64,000 nt of DNA from an uncultured Pelagibacteraceae bacterium (GTDB lineage Bacteria; Pseudomonadota; Alphaproteobacteria; Pelagibacterales; Pelagibacteraceae). Positions 35,120 through 43,808 of this stretch are shown here, piece by piece. Below the pieces are notes generated by a model. The model did no database searches and had not been told where the DNA came from. It worked only from the letters and a program-made list of their open reading frames with translations. Positions within the stretch are counted from its first letter, which is position 1; the number at the start of each line of letters is the position of its first letter. The DNA is taken from positions 35,996 through 99,995 of the forward strand of contig CACCIO010000002.1 of the NCBI GenBank assembly GCA_902546085.1. Reading direction: 5' to 3'. Both the position numbers and the translations under genes were made by a program.

Positions 35120-36979
35120 TTAAGAAGCTTTTTTCTTCTCGTTCTCATCCACTATATGGTAGACAGGAACCTTCTCCATACTAAACTTACCAGTCTTAGG
35201 ATCTCTTCTAGAAACTGTAAGACAATGCCAATTTTCATCATCTAGCTTCATATGATCACCTCTGTAATAATATCCCGGCCATCTAGTCTCTTCTCTAAAT
35301 AAAGTATGTTCTGTTACACACTGAGAAGTTAAAGCTCTGTGTTTTAATTCCCAAGCTCTCATAAGTTGATGGTAATCTTCTGCACCAACGTGCTCTAAGT
35401 CCTCTTGAAGCCATTCTAATAGCTCTAGTCCTCGTTTAAGCATGTTACCATTGGTCATGTAATTGGATGTTATTCCACCTACATACTCATCCATTATTTT
35501 CTGTAATCTTTGAAGACCTTGAATTGGGGATATGTAGCTAGGAGAAACTGTTCCACCAGTAATCTCGTTTCTAGCAACTGTATAGTTTTCTAGGGGTTTA
35601 TAAACCGCAGTTTTAAATTCTTCACACTGTTTATCTGAAACTTTTACTCCCTCTGCTTTTTTGTCTTCTATGTATTTTACAGCAGCTTTTGCAGCTAATC
35701 TTCCTTCTGTAAAAGATCCAGATGAAAATTTATGGGCACTTCCACCAACTGTATCTCCTGCACCAAATAAACCATCAATAGTTAACATTCTGTTATAACC
35801 CCAGAAATATTCCGGTGGAGATAAATCTTCTGGACCACTAACCCATGCACCAGAACAAGTAGCGTGTGAACCCATTACATAAGGTTCAGACGTAGTTAAT
35901 TCAGGATTTGTATATTTAGGATCTATATTTTGAGATGCCCATACAACAGCTTGGCCAACTGTCATTCCTAAGAAATTTTCCCAACCTACTGTTTCCAAAT
36001 GTGGGTCTTGGAAAGCTTCAGTTGTAACCATATGAATTGGTCCACCACCTGCAGCTACTTCTTGGATAAATGCATGATTTCTAAGGCATGTTGGTGTTGG
36101 GTGATGATCAATATATTCTCCTACTAACTCCTTAGTTTGATCATACCATTTTTTCTCATAATTTTCGCCATTGGCATTTTGTGTGTATGTTTTTAGGTGA
36201 AGAAAATATGCTCCAACAGGTCCATAACCATCTTTAAATCTGCATAATACAATTCTATTTTCCATTTGAGTCATTTTTGCGCCTGCAGCAATTGGTAGAG
36301 CATATGCTGATCCATTACTCCATGGAGCATACCAAGTTCTTCCCATTCCTTCACCGACAGCTCTTGGTTTAAAGATGTGAGAAGCTCCACCAGCAGCAAC
36401 AATTACAGCTTTTGCCCTAAACACATGGAAATCTCCTGTTCTCATATTGAAACCAACTGCACCACCAATTCTATTTTCTTTAGACTCATCCATCAAAAGG
36501 TGAGTTATCATTATTCTGTTATAAATTTTGTCAGCAGATTTTTTTGCTGCCTCAGCAACAATTGGTTTGTAACTTTCACCATGGATCATTATCTGCCACT
36601 TACCTTCTCTTAAGTATCTTCCAGTTTCCTCGTTCTTCATCATTGGAAGACCCCATTCATCAAACATATGAACAGTTGAGTCTACGTGACGTGCCATGTC
36701 ATAACCTAAATCTTCTCTAACCATACCCATTAAATCGTTTCTTGCATATCTCACGTGATCTTCTGGTTGGTTTTCACCCCATTGCATTCCCATATAGCAG
36801 TTAATAGCATAAAGTCCTTGAGCAACGGCTCCGCTTCTATCAATATTAGCTTTTTCCACACAAACAATTTTCATGTCTCTACCCCAGTGCCTTGCCTCAA
36901 AGGTAGCACCAGTTCCAGCCATACCTCCGCCAACAACTAGTATATCACAATCTTCGTAGTGTGTTTTATGTTTAGGCAC
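35120..36979 (-). CDS. aprA: Adenylylsulfate reductase alpha subunit
   Basis: AprA is the FAD subunit that interconverts APS and sulfite + AMP. Here it probably runs in the oxidative direction. The 619-aa product has the FAD motif DILVVGGGMAGTGATFEARHWG, then QMENRIVLCRFKDGYGPVGAY and GDTVGGSAHKFSSGSFTEGR, all characteristic of AprA. The start is GTG at 36979, sharing one base with the aprB stop (TAGTG). No dsrAB genes are seen, so sulfite probably comes from sulfonates. The partner Sat or a similar enzyme lies outside the window. Confidence 0.95.
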   Translation of the reverse strand: MPKHKTHYEDCDILVVGGGMAGTGATFEARHWGRDMKIVCVEKANIDRSGAVAQGLYAINCYMGMQWGENQPEDHVRYARNDLMGMVREDLGYDMARHVDSTVHMFDEWGLPMMKNEETGRYLREGKWQIMIHGESYKPIVAEAAKKSADKIYNRIMITHLLMDESKENRIGGAVGFNMRTGDFHVFRAKAVIVAAGGASHIFKPRAVGEGMGRTWYAPWSNGSAYALPIAAGAKMTQMENRIVLCRFKDGYGPVGAYFLHLKTYTQNANGENYEKKWYDQTKELVGEYIDHHPTPTCLRNHAFIQEVAAGGGPIHMVTTEAFQDPHLETVGWENFLGMTVGQAVVWASQNIDPKYTNPELTTSEPYVMGSHATCSGAWVSGPEDLSPPEYFWGYNRMLTIDGLFGAGDTVGGSAHKFSSGSFTEGRLAAKAAVKYIEDKKAEGVKVSDKQCEEFKTAVYKPLENYTVARNEITGGTVSPSYISPIQGLQRLQKIMDEYVGGITSNYMTNGNMLKRGLELLEWLQEDLEHVGAEDYHQLMRAWELKHRALTSQCVTEHTLFREETRWPGYYYRGDHMKLDDENWHCLTVSRRDPKTGKFSMEKVPVYHIVDENEKKKAS

Positions 36980-37449
36980 TAATAATAAACTCCTTTTTTA
37001 AAAGAATCTTTAGGTACAGATGGAAGTTCTCCGTTAATATTCAAACCTTCTGGTTCAGTATATAGTCTTTGAGAATTTAACTCCCCTTGTTTAATTTTTT
37101 CACCATCTGCTAGTTTTGGAATAAATTTTCCCCAAGGTTTAGTAGTAATAGGAGATACAAAATTTTTTTCAGTTCCGTTTCTAAACTTAATTTTCCAAGA
37201 AATAGTTCCTTTTTCTTCTTCTCTTCTTACTCTTACACTGTGGCCCATTGGAGCAAAATCAGCGTATCCTCTAACATCAATTGCATGGTTAGGACATGCT
37301 TTAACGCATGAATAACATTCCCAACAAAAATTTGGTTCAATGTTTTTCGCTCGTCTTATGTTCTCATCAATATGCATTATATCTGACGGACAAATATCTA
37401 CACAATGACCACATCCATCACATCTAGTCATATAAACAAAAGTTGACAT
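36979..37449 (-). CDS. aprB: Adenylylsulfate reductase beta subunit (two [4Fe-4S])
   Basis: AprB carries electrons between AprA and the membrane. The 156-aa product has two ferredoxin motifs: CDGCGHCVDICPSDIMHI near the start and CWECYSCVKACPNHAIDV near residue 42, for eight cysteines. The remainder (about 65-156) is the wrapping tail that contacts AprA. A GGAG site precedes the ATG. It lies 44 nt after aprM and overlaps aprA by 1 nt. Confidence 0.95.
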   Translation of the reverse strand: MSTFVYMTRCDGCGHCVDICPSDIMHIDENIRRAKNIEPNFCWECYSCVKACPNHAIDVRGYADFAPMGHSVRVRREEEKGTISWKIKFRNGTEKNFVSPITTKPWGKFIPKLADGEKIKQGELNSQRLYTEPEGLNINGELPSVPKDSFKKGVYY

Positions 37450-37493
37450 AATTATTTTTTCTCCTCTATAGTTTTTATCATAATTTATTCTAA

Positions 37494-38294
37494 TTAATAG
37501 TGTTTAGGTTTCTCTCTTTTAATTCCTAAACCAAACTGTTCAGGCGCATTTGCAGGAGGAGGCAAATTGTCTCTTGAGCCATCTGCTTCTGCTAAATTCT
37601 TTTGTATTGCTGCTCCAGGCTTATAAAACATGTGAGCAAACTTTGACCAATATACTCCTCCAAATAAAACAAAGTTTGAAATAACAAATAATATTAAAAA
37701 CAAATTAGCATCCCATCTACCCTCTAGATTTAAACTTTGAAGATATGACCAGATAAACCCTGTTAAAGAGGTTGCAATCAATGCCAATACAAATAAATCA
37801 GCTTTTATAATTCTATACCAGGGTTGAGCCTCTGAATAAACATCAACTCTTAGAAAAAACCAAAACCATGATCCACCTAAGACAGTCATTAACGCCCCAA
37901 TATGCCAGATCATAGGCCATATAGCTGGTGTTTTTATATTTGTTGATGAATAAGCAAAAATCATAACTACAGTTCCAGCCCAAAATAGAATAGTCCCATA
38001 CATACCAAGAACATGTGCTATTCTTCTTTTACCTGCACCTAGTTCTGATGTGGTTCCTATGTCGTATGCAATTGTTTTTGAAACGACTGCGATCCTTTCA
38101 GTTGTTGATAATTCTTTAGTTGCATTTTTTTTTGCTTTTTTCGCATTTTCAAAAAAATACTTAACATTTTTTTTATGAATTATGTCTAATAGAGTTCCTG
38201 CTACAATCAATAAAACCATTAAAACCACAAATCCTTGCATAACTATAGGTGGAACTGTTTCTGCTAAAACTGAAAAAGGATTGGTAGTTAACAT
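37494..38294 (-). CDS. aprM: AprM-type membrane anchor of APS reductase
   Basis: The 266-aa product has five to six membrane helices and resembles the cytochrome b-like/NarI-like anchor found with aprBA in sulfur-oxidising bacteria. Histidines in HVLGMYGTILFWAG and WHIGALMTVLGGSWFW could bind heme. It presumably links AprBA to the quinone pool. It is the first gene of the aprM-aprB-aprA operon, with 102 nt upstream that should contain the promoter. Family assignment rests on topology and context. Confidence 0.85.
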   Translation of the reverse strand: MLTTNPFSVLAETVPPIVMQGFVVLMVLLIVAGTLLDIIHKKNVKYFFENAKKAKKNATKELSTTERIAVVSKTIAYDIGTTSELGAGKRRIAHVLGMYGTILFWAGTVVMIFAYSSTNIKTPAIWPMIWHIGALMTVLGGSWFWFFLRVDVYSEAQPWYRIIKADLFVLALIATSLTGFIWSYLQSLNLEGRWDANLFLILFVISNFVLFGGVYWSKFAHMFYKPGAAIQKNLAEADGSRDNLPPPANAPEQFGLGIKREKPKHY

Positions 38295-38396
38295 TTTTAT
38301 ACCCTTAAAATAATTTTGAATTAGTTTAAAGTTTTCTAATCTAGTTATTTAAATACTTCAACCAAAAGTATTGGTCAATTTGTCTTTAATAACAAC

Positions 38397-38795
38397 TCAG
38401 AGTTTGCGTTTGTAGTGTTGTTTACTAGGTATTACTGACCTAACACCTCCTTGAGGGTTTTCTACATCACCCTCTCTTCTAGGTATTAAATGAATGTGAC
38501 AATGCATAATTGATTGGCCTGCAACTTTTCCTGCATTTGAACCTATATTGAAACCTTTAACACTGGAATCTAGTTTTAAAATTTTTTCTTTAGTTTTTAA
38601 AATTAAATAATTACAAGCCTGAATTTCTGCTTCAGTAAGATCAAAGTATGTATTTACATGTCTTTTAGGAACGATAAGACTATGAAATTCTGAGACAGGG
38701 TAACTATCTTTAGATGAATAGGCTAATTGGTTTTCAAACTGAAGCTCTTCTTTTCTGATTTTACAAAATATACAAGGGTTGTTTGGATCTTTCAT
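38397..38795 (-). CDS. HIT-family nucleotide hydrolase/transferase
   Basis: The 132-aa product carries the histidine triad as SIMHCHIHLIPRREGD near residue 100, plus CIFCKIRKEE at the N-terminus, where C9 and C12 may bind zinc. The HIT fold hydrolyses AMP- or GMP-linked compounds. It lies 2 nt after the aminotransferase gene and is the tail of the long minus-strand operon that begins with metC. The specific substrate is unknown. Confidence 0.92.
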   Translation of the reverse strand: MKDPNNPCIFCKIRKEELQFENQLAYSSKDSYPVSEFHSLIVPKRHVNTYFDLTEAEIQACNYLILKTKEKILKLDSSVKGFNIGSNAGKVAGQSIMHCHIHLIPRREGDVENPQGGVRSVIPSKQHYKRKL

Positions 38796-38797
38796 AT

Positions 38798-39541
38798 TTA
38801 AACAAGAAAGTTATATATTTTATCTAACTTTGTAAAACAATTAGTGCTTCTTCTCTTCCATCTAAGATCGTTTATATTTGAAACTGACGTTACTCCTTTA
38901 CCAGATCCAATAAGAATTATTTCTTCGTAATCATGAATTGATTTAATTAAAATATCTTTAAAATTTATTTTAATTTTTTTACTAATAAATTTAAGCGTAT
39001 TTCCAAAATAACAATTGTTTTTAGGTGAAAAAATTTTTCCATTTTTCACAAAAACTAAATTTGAGGTACCAGTTTCTAAAATCTTGTCATTTGCGACTAA
39101 AGCAACATCAAATTTAGCTGGGTCAACTTTACTTAATTTTGCTAATATTTTTTTATAATATAAATTTTTATAATTTGGCTCTACTCGTTTATATCTTAAT
39201 AATAACAGATTAAAATTAGTCTTTGGTTTTGGTCTTTTTCTGATCGAGACCGATATTAATTTTTTATTTAAAGCTATACGAAATAAATTATCAGGACCTT
39301 TATATAAAGTGTTTTTGTCAATTAAATCTCTAATAATATTTTTTAAATTTTTTTTTATTATTCCATATTTTTTTGTTGATTTTAATAAGTTTTCTATGTG
39401 TGGTTTTAAAAGTATTAACTTAGGAGGTTTTCCAACCATACGCATTGTGGTGAATACACCTCTAGATCCCCAGAGGTCTTTGAAAGTAACTTCTTTAAGA
39501 TTACTAAGCTGATAAGATTTTTTTAATAATAGTGTTGCCAT
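38798..39541 (-). CDS. pabC: Class IV PLP aminotransferase / aminodeoxychorismate lyase-like
   Basis: The 247-aa product is a fold-type IV PLP enzyme. RGVFTTMRMVGKPPKLILLK near the start and LVANDKILETGTSNLVFVKN near 150-170 match the lyase/BCAT family. A lysine in the central region (YKNLYYKKILAKLSKV) is the probable Schiff-base residue. It overlaps the amidotransferase gene by 38 nt, so the three genes form a coupled set for 4-aminobenzoate (folate). D-amino-acid or branched-chain transaminase activity is the alternative. Confidence 0.78.
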   Translation of the reverse strand: MATLLLKKSYQLSNLKEVTFKDLWGSRGVFTTMRMVGKPPKLILLKPHIENLLKSTKKYGIIKKNLKNIIRDLIDKNTLYKGPDNLFRIALNKKLISVSIRKRPKPKTNFNLLLLRYKRVEPNYKNLYYKKILAKLSKVDPAKFDVALVANDKILETGTSNLVFVKNGKIFSPKNNCYFGNTLKFISKKIKINFKDILIKSIHDYEEIILIGSGKGVTSVSNINDLRWKRRSTNCFTKLDKIYNFLV

Positions 39542-40061
39542 TTTCAGTTAAAAAAGATTCTGGATGAAATTGAAATCCATATATTTTATTTTGATTATCC
39601 TCAAGACCCATTGGTATTTTTGTTTTACAACATCTCATAGTAATTTTAATTAAATTCGATTTAAATGGCTCCATTAATTTTAATGAATGATATCTTCCAA
39701 CCTTAAACTGTTCATTATTTTTAAAGATTTTACTTTGATTATTTGTTTTTATTTTAGATTGAAAGCCATGATAAATTTTTTTTTGTTGTATGATTTTGCC
39801 ACCTTCATTATGTAGAATCATTTGATAGCCAAGACAAATGCCAATTATTTTTTTCTTTCCTTTATATTTTTTATAAATTTTTGATGTAGTAGGATAATCC
39901 TTTGGTGATCCAGGTCCTGGAGACAAAACGATTACATCACTTTTATCAAGCAATTTATAATTTAACTCATAATAATTTGAGCAAATTACTTTATCAAATT
40001 TTGAGAATTGATGAACAACATTCCAGGTAAAGGAATCTTGATGATCTATAATATAAATCAT
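39504..40061 (-). CDS. pabA: Glutamine amidotransferase component II (PabA/TrpG-like)
   Basis: This class I amidotransferase provides ammonia to the chorismate-using partner. The 185-aa product has DHQDSFTWNVV at the start, VLSPGPGSPKDYP, the nucleophile C76 in GICLGYQMI, and the His/Glu pair in YGFQFHPESFLTE. It overlaps the component I gene by 4 nt and the aminotransferase gene by 38 nt. PabA and TrpG cannot be told apart by sequence alone. Confidence 0.9.
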   Translation of the reverse strand: MIYIIDHQDSFTWNVVHQFSKFDKVICSNYYELNYKLLDKSDVIVLSPGPGSPKDYPTTSKIYKKYKGKKKIIGICLGYQMILHNEGGKIIQQKKIYHGFQSKIKTNNQSKIFKNNEQFKVGRYHSLKLMEPFKSNLIKITMRCCKTKIPMGLEDNQNKIYGFQFHPESFLTENGNTIIKKILSA

Positions 40062-41272
40062 TTAAATAACTCCAGTAAAGATTTTGCTTTAATATAATTT
40101 TCATTAAATTCTTTCTTTGGTGAACTATCTAATACTACACCAGATGCGGCAGAGATCTCAGATTGATTTTTATAATTTAATATAGATCTAATTATAATAT
40201 TAAACTTCATATCTTGATTAAATTTAATAAACCCAAAACTTCCTGTAAAAATATTTCTACTTTCTTTTTCTTGTTTATTTAAAAGTTCTAAAGTTTTAAT
40301 TTTAGGACAACCAATTACAGATCCTCCAGGCATCATTGCTTTAATAATATCAATCAATTTTGTATTTTTATTTAATATTCCACCAATTGAAGTCACATAA
40401 TGAAAAAGATGTTTATATTCCTCGACATATTTTTTTTTGAGTATTTTAACACTTCCTGGTTTACAAATTTTAGATATATCACTTCTTTCCATATCAACTA
40501 TCATGTTGTGTTCTTTGGTTTCTTTTTCGTTATTTTTAAAATATTTAAGAGCTATATTTTTATTGGATAATAATTTTTTCTTAAAAGTTCCAGCTATTGG
40601 TTTTGTAATTATTTTGTTTTTTTTCTTATCAATTAATGTTTCAGGAGAGCAACTAACTATAGAGTAATCCTTATCTTTTATCATAAATGATTCTGGGGAC
40701 GCATTAACACGCATTAATTTCCAAAAAAAATTAATAGGATTAATTAATGATTTGTTCTTATATTTTGTACAAATTTTAATTTGATAGGTCTCACCTTCTC
40801 TTATTTTTTTTGAGAATAATTCAAATATTTTTTTATATTTTACATAAGAAATATTAATCTTAAAAGGACTTAATATTTGAGTTTTGTTAAATTGATAATT
40901 AAATGTATGTTTTTTGATATTAGATATAACTTTAATATCTTTTCTAATTTTAATTATGGTCTCAGGTTTATAAAATATACCTTTATAAAAATTTATCCTT
41001 TTTTTATTTTTTAAATTAATACCAATTAAATTACATAAAATTTCATAACCAAAAAAACCAAGATATAAATCTGTTTCTTTTTTATATTTTTTTTTCTCTA
41101 ACGAATTAAGAAATTTATGAATATTTTTTTTTGTTAGAATAATTTTTTTTGAAAAATCTGTATAAATGTTATAACCATCATTCACTTTATAAATTATTAA
41201 AGCTTTATCTGATTGATACAGATTCTCTAAATATGGGTTAAATTTAAACTTATGCTGGCTGAGTTCTTTCAA
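40058..41272 (-). CDS. pabB: Chorismate-binding component I (PabB/TrpE-like)
   Basis: The 404-aa product adds ammonia to chorismate. The family blocks are SCSPETLIDKKKN, TKPIAGTFKKK, HNMIVDMERSDISKIC and MMPGGSVIGCPKIKTLELL. The motif is PIAGT: classic PabB has PIKGT with a catalytic lysine, while TrpE has PIAGT. The short N-terminus and adjacent pabA/pabC genes still favour an aminodeoxychorismate role, so the case is open. The start appears to be TTG 41272; an in-frame TAG lies four codons upstream, and no ATG is near. It overlaps the MFS gene by 23 nt. Confidence 0.82.
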   Translation of the reverse strand: MKELSQHKFKFNPYLENLYQSDKALIIYKVNDGYNIYTDFSKKIILTKKNIHKFLNSLEKKKYKKETDLYLGFFGYEILCNLIGINLKNKKRINFYKGIFYKPETIIKIRKDIKVISNIKKHTFNYQFNKTQILSPFKINISYVKYKKIFELFSKKIREGETYQIKICTKYKNKSLINPINFFWKLMRVNASPESFMIKDKDYSIVSCSPETLIDKKKNKIITKPIAGTFKKKLLSNKNIALKYFKNNEKETKEHNMIVDMERSDISKICKPGSVKILKKKYVEEYKHLFHYVTSIGGILNKNTKLIDIIKAMMPGGSVIGCPKIKTLELLNKQEKESRNIFTGSFGFIKFNQDMKFNIIIRSILNYKNQSEISAASGVVLDSSPKKEFNENYIKAKSLLELFK

Positions 41273-42470
41273 TTGCTTTCTCTATTATAGGTAAATGTAT
41301 TAGACCTGCAAATAATGATAATGCGATAGATCCGTACCATGCATAATCAAAATTTCCATTTAATTCATAAAATACACCACCTAGATATGCTCCTAGGAAA
41401 GAACCAATTTGATGGCTTACAAAAACTATTCCATATAAAAGTCCAACATATTTTGTACCAAATATGTGTGCAACAATTCCATTTGTTGGAGGAACTGTGG
41501 ATAGCCACAAAAAACCAAAAGTAACTCCAAAAACTACTGAGTTAAATATACTAGGTGGTAAGAAAATAAAATAAATTATAGAAACTCCTCTTAATAAATA
41601 AATAACACTTAAAATTTTTTTCTTACTATACCTTGTTGCTAAATAACCGCTGGTAATTGTACCAGCCATATTAAATACACCAATCAAAGCTAGAACCATT
41701 GCAGGTGTCCAGTCAGGCAAACCTTTATCTGCCATATAAGTAGGAATGTGTGTTGCTACTAAAGCAATATGCCAACCACAAACAAAAAAACCTAAGGTGA
41801 GATAAATAAAACTTTTATTTGCAAATGCCTCTCTTAGAGCCTCACTTGCTGTTTGATTATTATCTTGGTTAACTCCTACAGGTATTTTTGGAGTACTCAC
41901 AAATAAAGCTACTACTAATCCTAATCCTAAAAGAAGAGAAAAATATAATAGAGTATTCTCCCAGCCTGTTTCAACTAAGGAATATCTTACAAGTAAAGGT
42001 GATACAAAATATCCAAACGAACCTGCACATGTAACAATTCCTGTTGCAATAGTTCTATTTGATGCCGGAAAATGTTTAGCTACTACTGATACTGGGATAC
42101 CTATTGCAGTGGAGCCTAAGCCAATTCCAATCATCACTCCTATAGTTAAAGTAAAATAACCTCCCGTATTATAGCCAGAATAAAAAAGCAAAACCCCAAT
42201 TAAATAAAAAGCAAAGCCAATAAATATTGCAACCGCTCCTCCATATTTATCAGTAATTACACCAAACAACGGACTGAATACTCCCCAAAGTAATAACTGC
42301 AATCCCATAACAAAACCAAAATGAGAAATGGAAATATCTAAGTCAGTATTAAAATCAAAATAAAATAATCCAAAGGTCTGTCTTATTCCTAAAGAAATAA
42401 TTACAACTATAGAAGCAGCAATTAAAGTGATCAGTGCTTTTTTGCTTATAGTAAAACTTTCAGTACTCAT
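41250..42470 (-). CDS. Major facilitator superfamily transporter (oxalate/monocarboxylate-like)
   Basis: The 406-aa product has twelve predicted helices. The first part has GIRQTFGLFYFDFNTDL and GLQLLLWGVFSPLFGVITDK, a pattern common in MFS proteins related to OxlT/MCT. AGTITSGYLATRYSKKKI is the second-half loop motif. It overlaps metC by 4 nt (ATGA) and the chorismate enzyme gene by 23 nt. The substrate is unknown; the operon suggests an amino-acid or aromatic-acid compound, but this is only by position. Confidence 0.9.
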   Translation of the reverse strand: MSTESFTISKKALITLIAASIVVIISLGIRQTFGLFYFDFNTDLDISISHFGFVMGLQLLLWGVFSPLFGVITDKYGGAVAIFIGFAFYLIGVLLFYSGYNTGGYFTLTIGVMIGIGLGSTAIGIPVSVVAKHFPASNRTIATGIVTCAGSFGYFVSPLLVRYSLVETGWENTLLYFSLLLGLGLVVALFVSTPKIPVGVNQDNNQTASEALREAFANKSFIYLTLGFFVCGWHIALVATHIPTYMADKGLPDWTPAMVLALIGVFNMAGTITSGYLATRYSKKKILSVIYLLRGVSIIYFIFLPPSIFNSVVFGVTFGFLWLSTVPPTNGIVAHIFGTKYVGLLYGIVFVSHQIGSFLGAYLGGVFYELNGNFDYAWYGSIALSLFAGLIHLPIIEKAIERTQPA

Positions 42471-43645
42471 TTAATAAATTTTAATGCTTGTTTAATATCA
42501 TTTATTATTTCTTTTGGATCTTCAAGTCCAATATGCATCCTTATTATATGTTCATCTTTATTTATATGTGTAAATTGTCTCTTACCCAGTGCTTGGTGTG
42601 TTTGATAAAGTGCTAAGCTTTCAAAACCTCCCCAACTAAATCCATACCCAAAAAGTTTTAAAGAATTAACAAATTTTAACACTGAGTTTTTATTTTTTGA
42701 TTTTATTTTAAATCCTAATAAACCCGATGCTCCAGAATAATATTTTTTCCATAATTTATAATTTTGACCACCTTTTTTATATGGATAAAAAACTTTAATT
42801 ATTTTTTTCTGTTTTGATAAAAATTTTGAAACTTTTAAAGCATTTTCTTGATGTTTGTCTAATCTTACATCTAATGTTCTTATTCCTCTAAGAATTAAAT
42901 ATGCATCATCAGGACCTAATCTTAATCCTGAAACTTTGCTTGTTTGTTCAACCAATTTAAAAACTCTTTTACTTATAGCTAAACTACCACCCATTACATC
43001 TGAATGACCTGAATAATATTTTGTCGCAGAAACAATAGACATATCAAAACCTAACTTTATTGGTTTTAAAAAATAAGGTGTTCCCCAAGTATTATCTATT
43101 GCTGTATAAATTTTATTTTTTTTTGCCAGTGTAACTATTTTAGATAAATCTTGAAATTCAAAAGTATTACTCCCAGGATTTTCAACAAAAATAAGCTTTG
43201 TTTTTTTTGTAATCTTACTTTTAAGGTCGTTAAGATCATTTGGATTATAAAATATAGCCCTAATATTAAATTTTTTTAGATATTTTTCTGTTAATAGTCT
43301 TGAAGGAGAATATACAGAGTCTGTAACAAGTATCTCATCATCTGGTTTTACAACGCTTAATACTCCAAGGAATATTGCACCGAAACCAGTAGGTGTAAGA
43401 TAAACTTTATAACATTCCTCAATTTTTTTTAAAATTTGTTGCAATGCATAAGTGGTGGATGTTCCCTGTCTCCCATAATCAAAATTTCCGCTAACTGGGT
43501 CTTTTAAGTATTTATTCTGAGTTTTTTTAATATCTTGTATTGATTTAAAGATAATAGTTGAAGCTCTAACTACAGGAGGATTTACTGACTGATTATGAAA
43601 ATCTTTAGCAGTGTGTTTAAGGAAAGTCTTTAAAGAATTGCCCAT
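42467..43645 (-). CDS. metC: Cystathionine beta-lyase-like PLP enzyme
   Basis: The 392-aa product belongs to the Cys/Met metabolism PLP family. It has GRQGTSTTYALQQIL (active-site tyrosine region), ENPGSNTFEFQDL, AIDNTWGTPYFLKP and the PLP lysine in IVSATKYYSGHSDVMGG. It probably cleaves cystathionine to homocysteine; cystathionine gamma-lyase or methionine gamma-lyase is possible. It is the first gene of a minus-strand operon. No SAM riboswitch-like structure is evident in the about 70 nt upstream. Confidence 0.88.
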   Translation of the reverse strand: MGNSLKTFLKHTAKDFHNQSVNPPVVRASTIIFKSIQDIKKTQNKYLKDPVSGNFDYGRQGTSTTYALQQILKKIEECYKVYLTPTGFGAIFLGVLSVVKPDDEILVTDSVYSPSRLLTEKYLKKFNIRAIFYNPNDLNDLKSKITKKTKLIFVENPGSNTFEFQDLSKIVTLAKKNKIYTAIDNTWGTPYFLKPIKLGFDMSIVSATKYYSGHSDVMGGSLAISKRVFKLVEQTSKVSGLRLGPDDAYLILRGIRTLDVRLDKHQENALKVSKFLSKQKKIIKVFYPYKKGGQNYKLWKKYYSGASGLLGFKIKSKNKNSVLKFVNSLKLFGYGFSWGGFESLALYQTHQALGKRQFTHINKDEHIIRMHIGLEDPKEIINDIKQALKFIK

Positions 43646-43652
43646 AATAAAT

Positions 43653-43681
43653 TTGATATGTTATTAAGACAATGCTATATC
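43653..43681 (+). promoter_or_regulatory. Candidate promoter for the 27-aa basic ORF
   Basis: TTGATA at 43653-43658 is followed by exactly 17 nt and then TATATC at 43676-43681, a good -35/-10 arrangement. The initiation site would fall about 25-30 nt before the ATG at 43717. AGGA lies 4 nt before that ATG. It reads away from metC, which starts at 43645. Similar AT-rich boxes appear by chance in such DNA, so it is tentative. Confidence 0.45.
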
Positions 43682-43716
43682 CCACTAAAATGTCAATAAA
43701 ATTAACATAGGACTAA

Positions 43717-43800
43717 ATGAGTTACCCAAAAAAACATAGAGGCCGAAGAAAACAAGGGTCTAAAAAAAGAAGAGCTAAAAGAAAAAATAAGAAAAAATAA
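43717..43800 (+). CDS. 27-aa Lys/Arg-rich micropeptide
   Basis: This frame starts MSYPKKHRGRRKQGSKKRRA and ends KRKNKKK. Sixteen of 27 residues are Lys or Arg. It has a proper start region (AGGACTAAATG) and a candidate promoter. It fills the gap between metC and mnmA almost exactly. The composition resembles tiny ribosomal or rRNA-binding peptides such as Thx or COX24-type proteins, without a clear match. The stop lies 8 nt before the convergent mnmA stop. I regard a real gene as likely. Confidence 0.65.
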   Translation: MSYPKKHRGRRKQGSKKRRAKRKNKKK

Positions 43801-43808
43801 TTCTTAAA

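Noticed and set aside
36377..36940. Two plus-strand frames within aprA
   Set aside because: They are antisense to conserved AprA sequence and are rich in Ser, His and Thr in a manner typical of shadow frames.
41250..43645. Horizontal transfer of the metC-MFS pair
   Set aside because: Base composition and codon use look the same as in neighbours, and the overlaps with adjacent genes are as tight as elsewhere.
42400..43720. Possible SAM riboswitch upstream of metC
   Set aside because: SAR11-type genomes use short SAM riboswitches before methionine genes, so I looked at the about 70-nt leader; no pseudoknot-like stem was apparent and the region is occupied by the promoter of the basic micropeptide.
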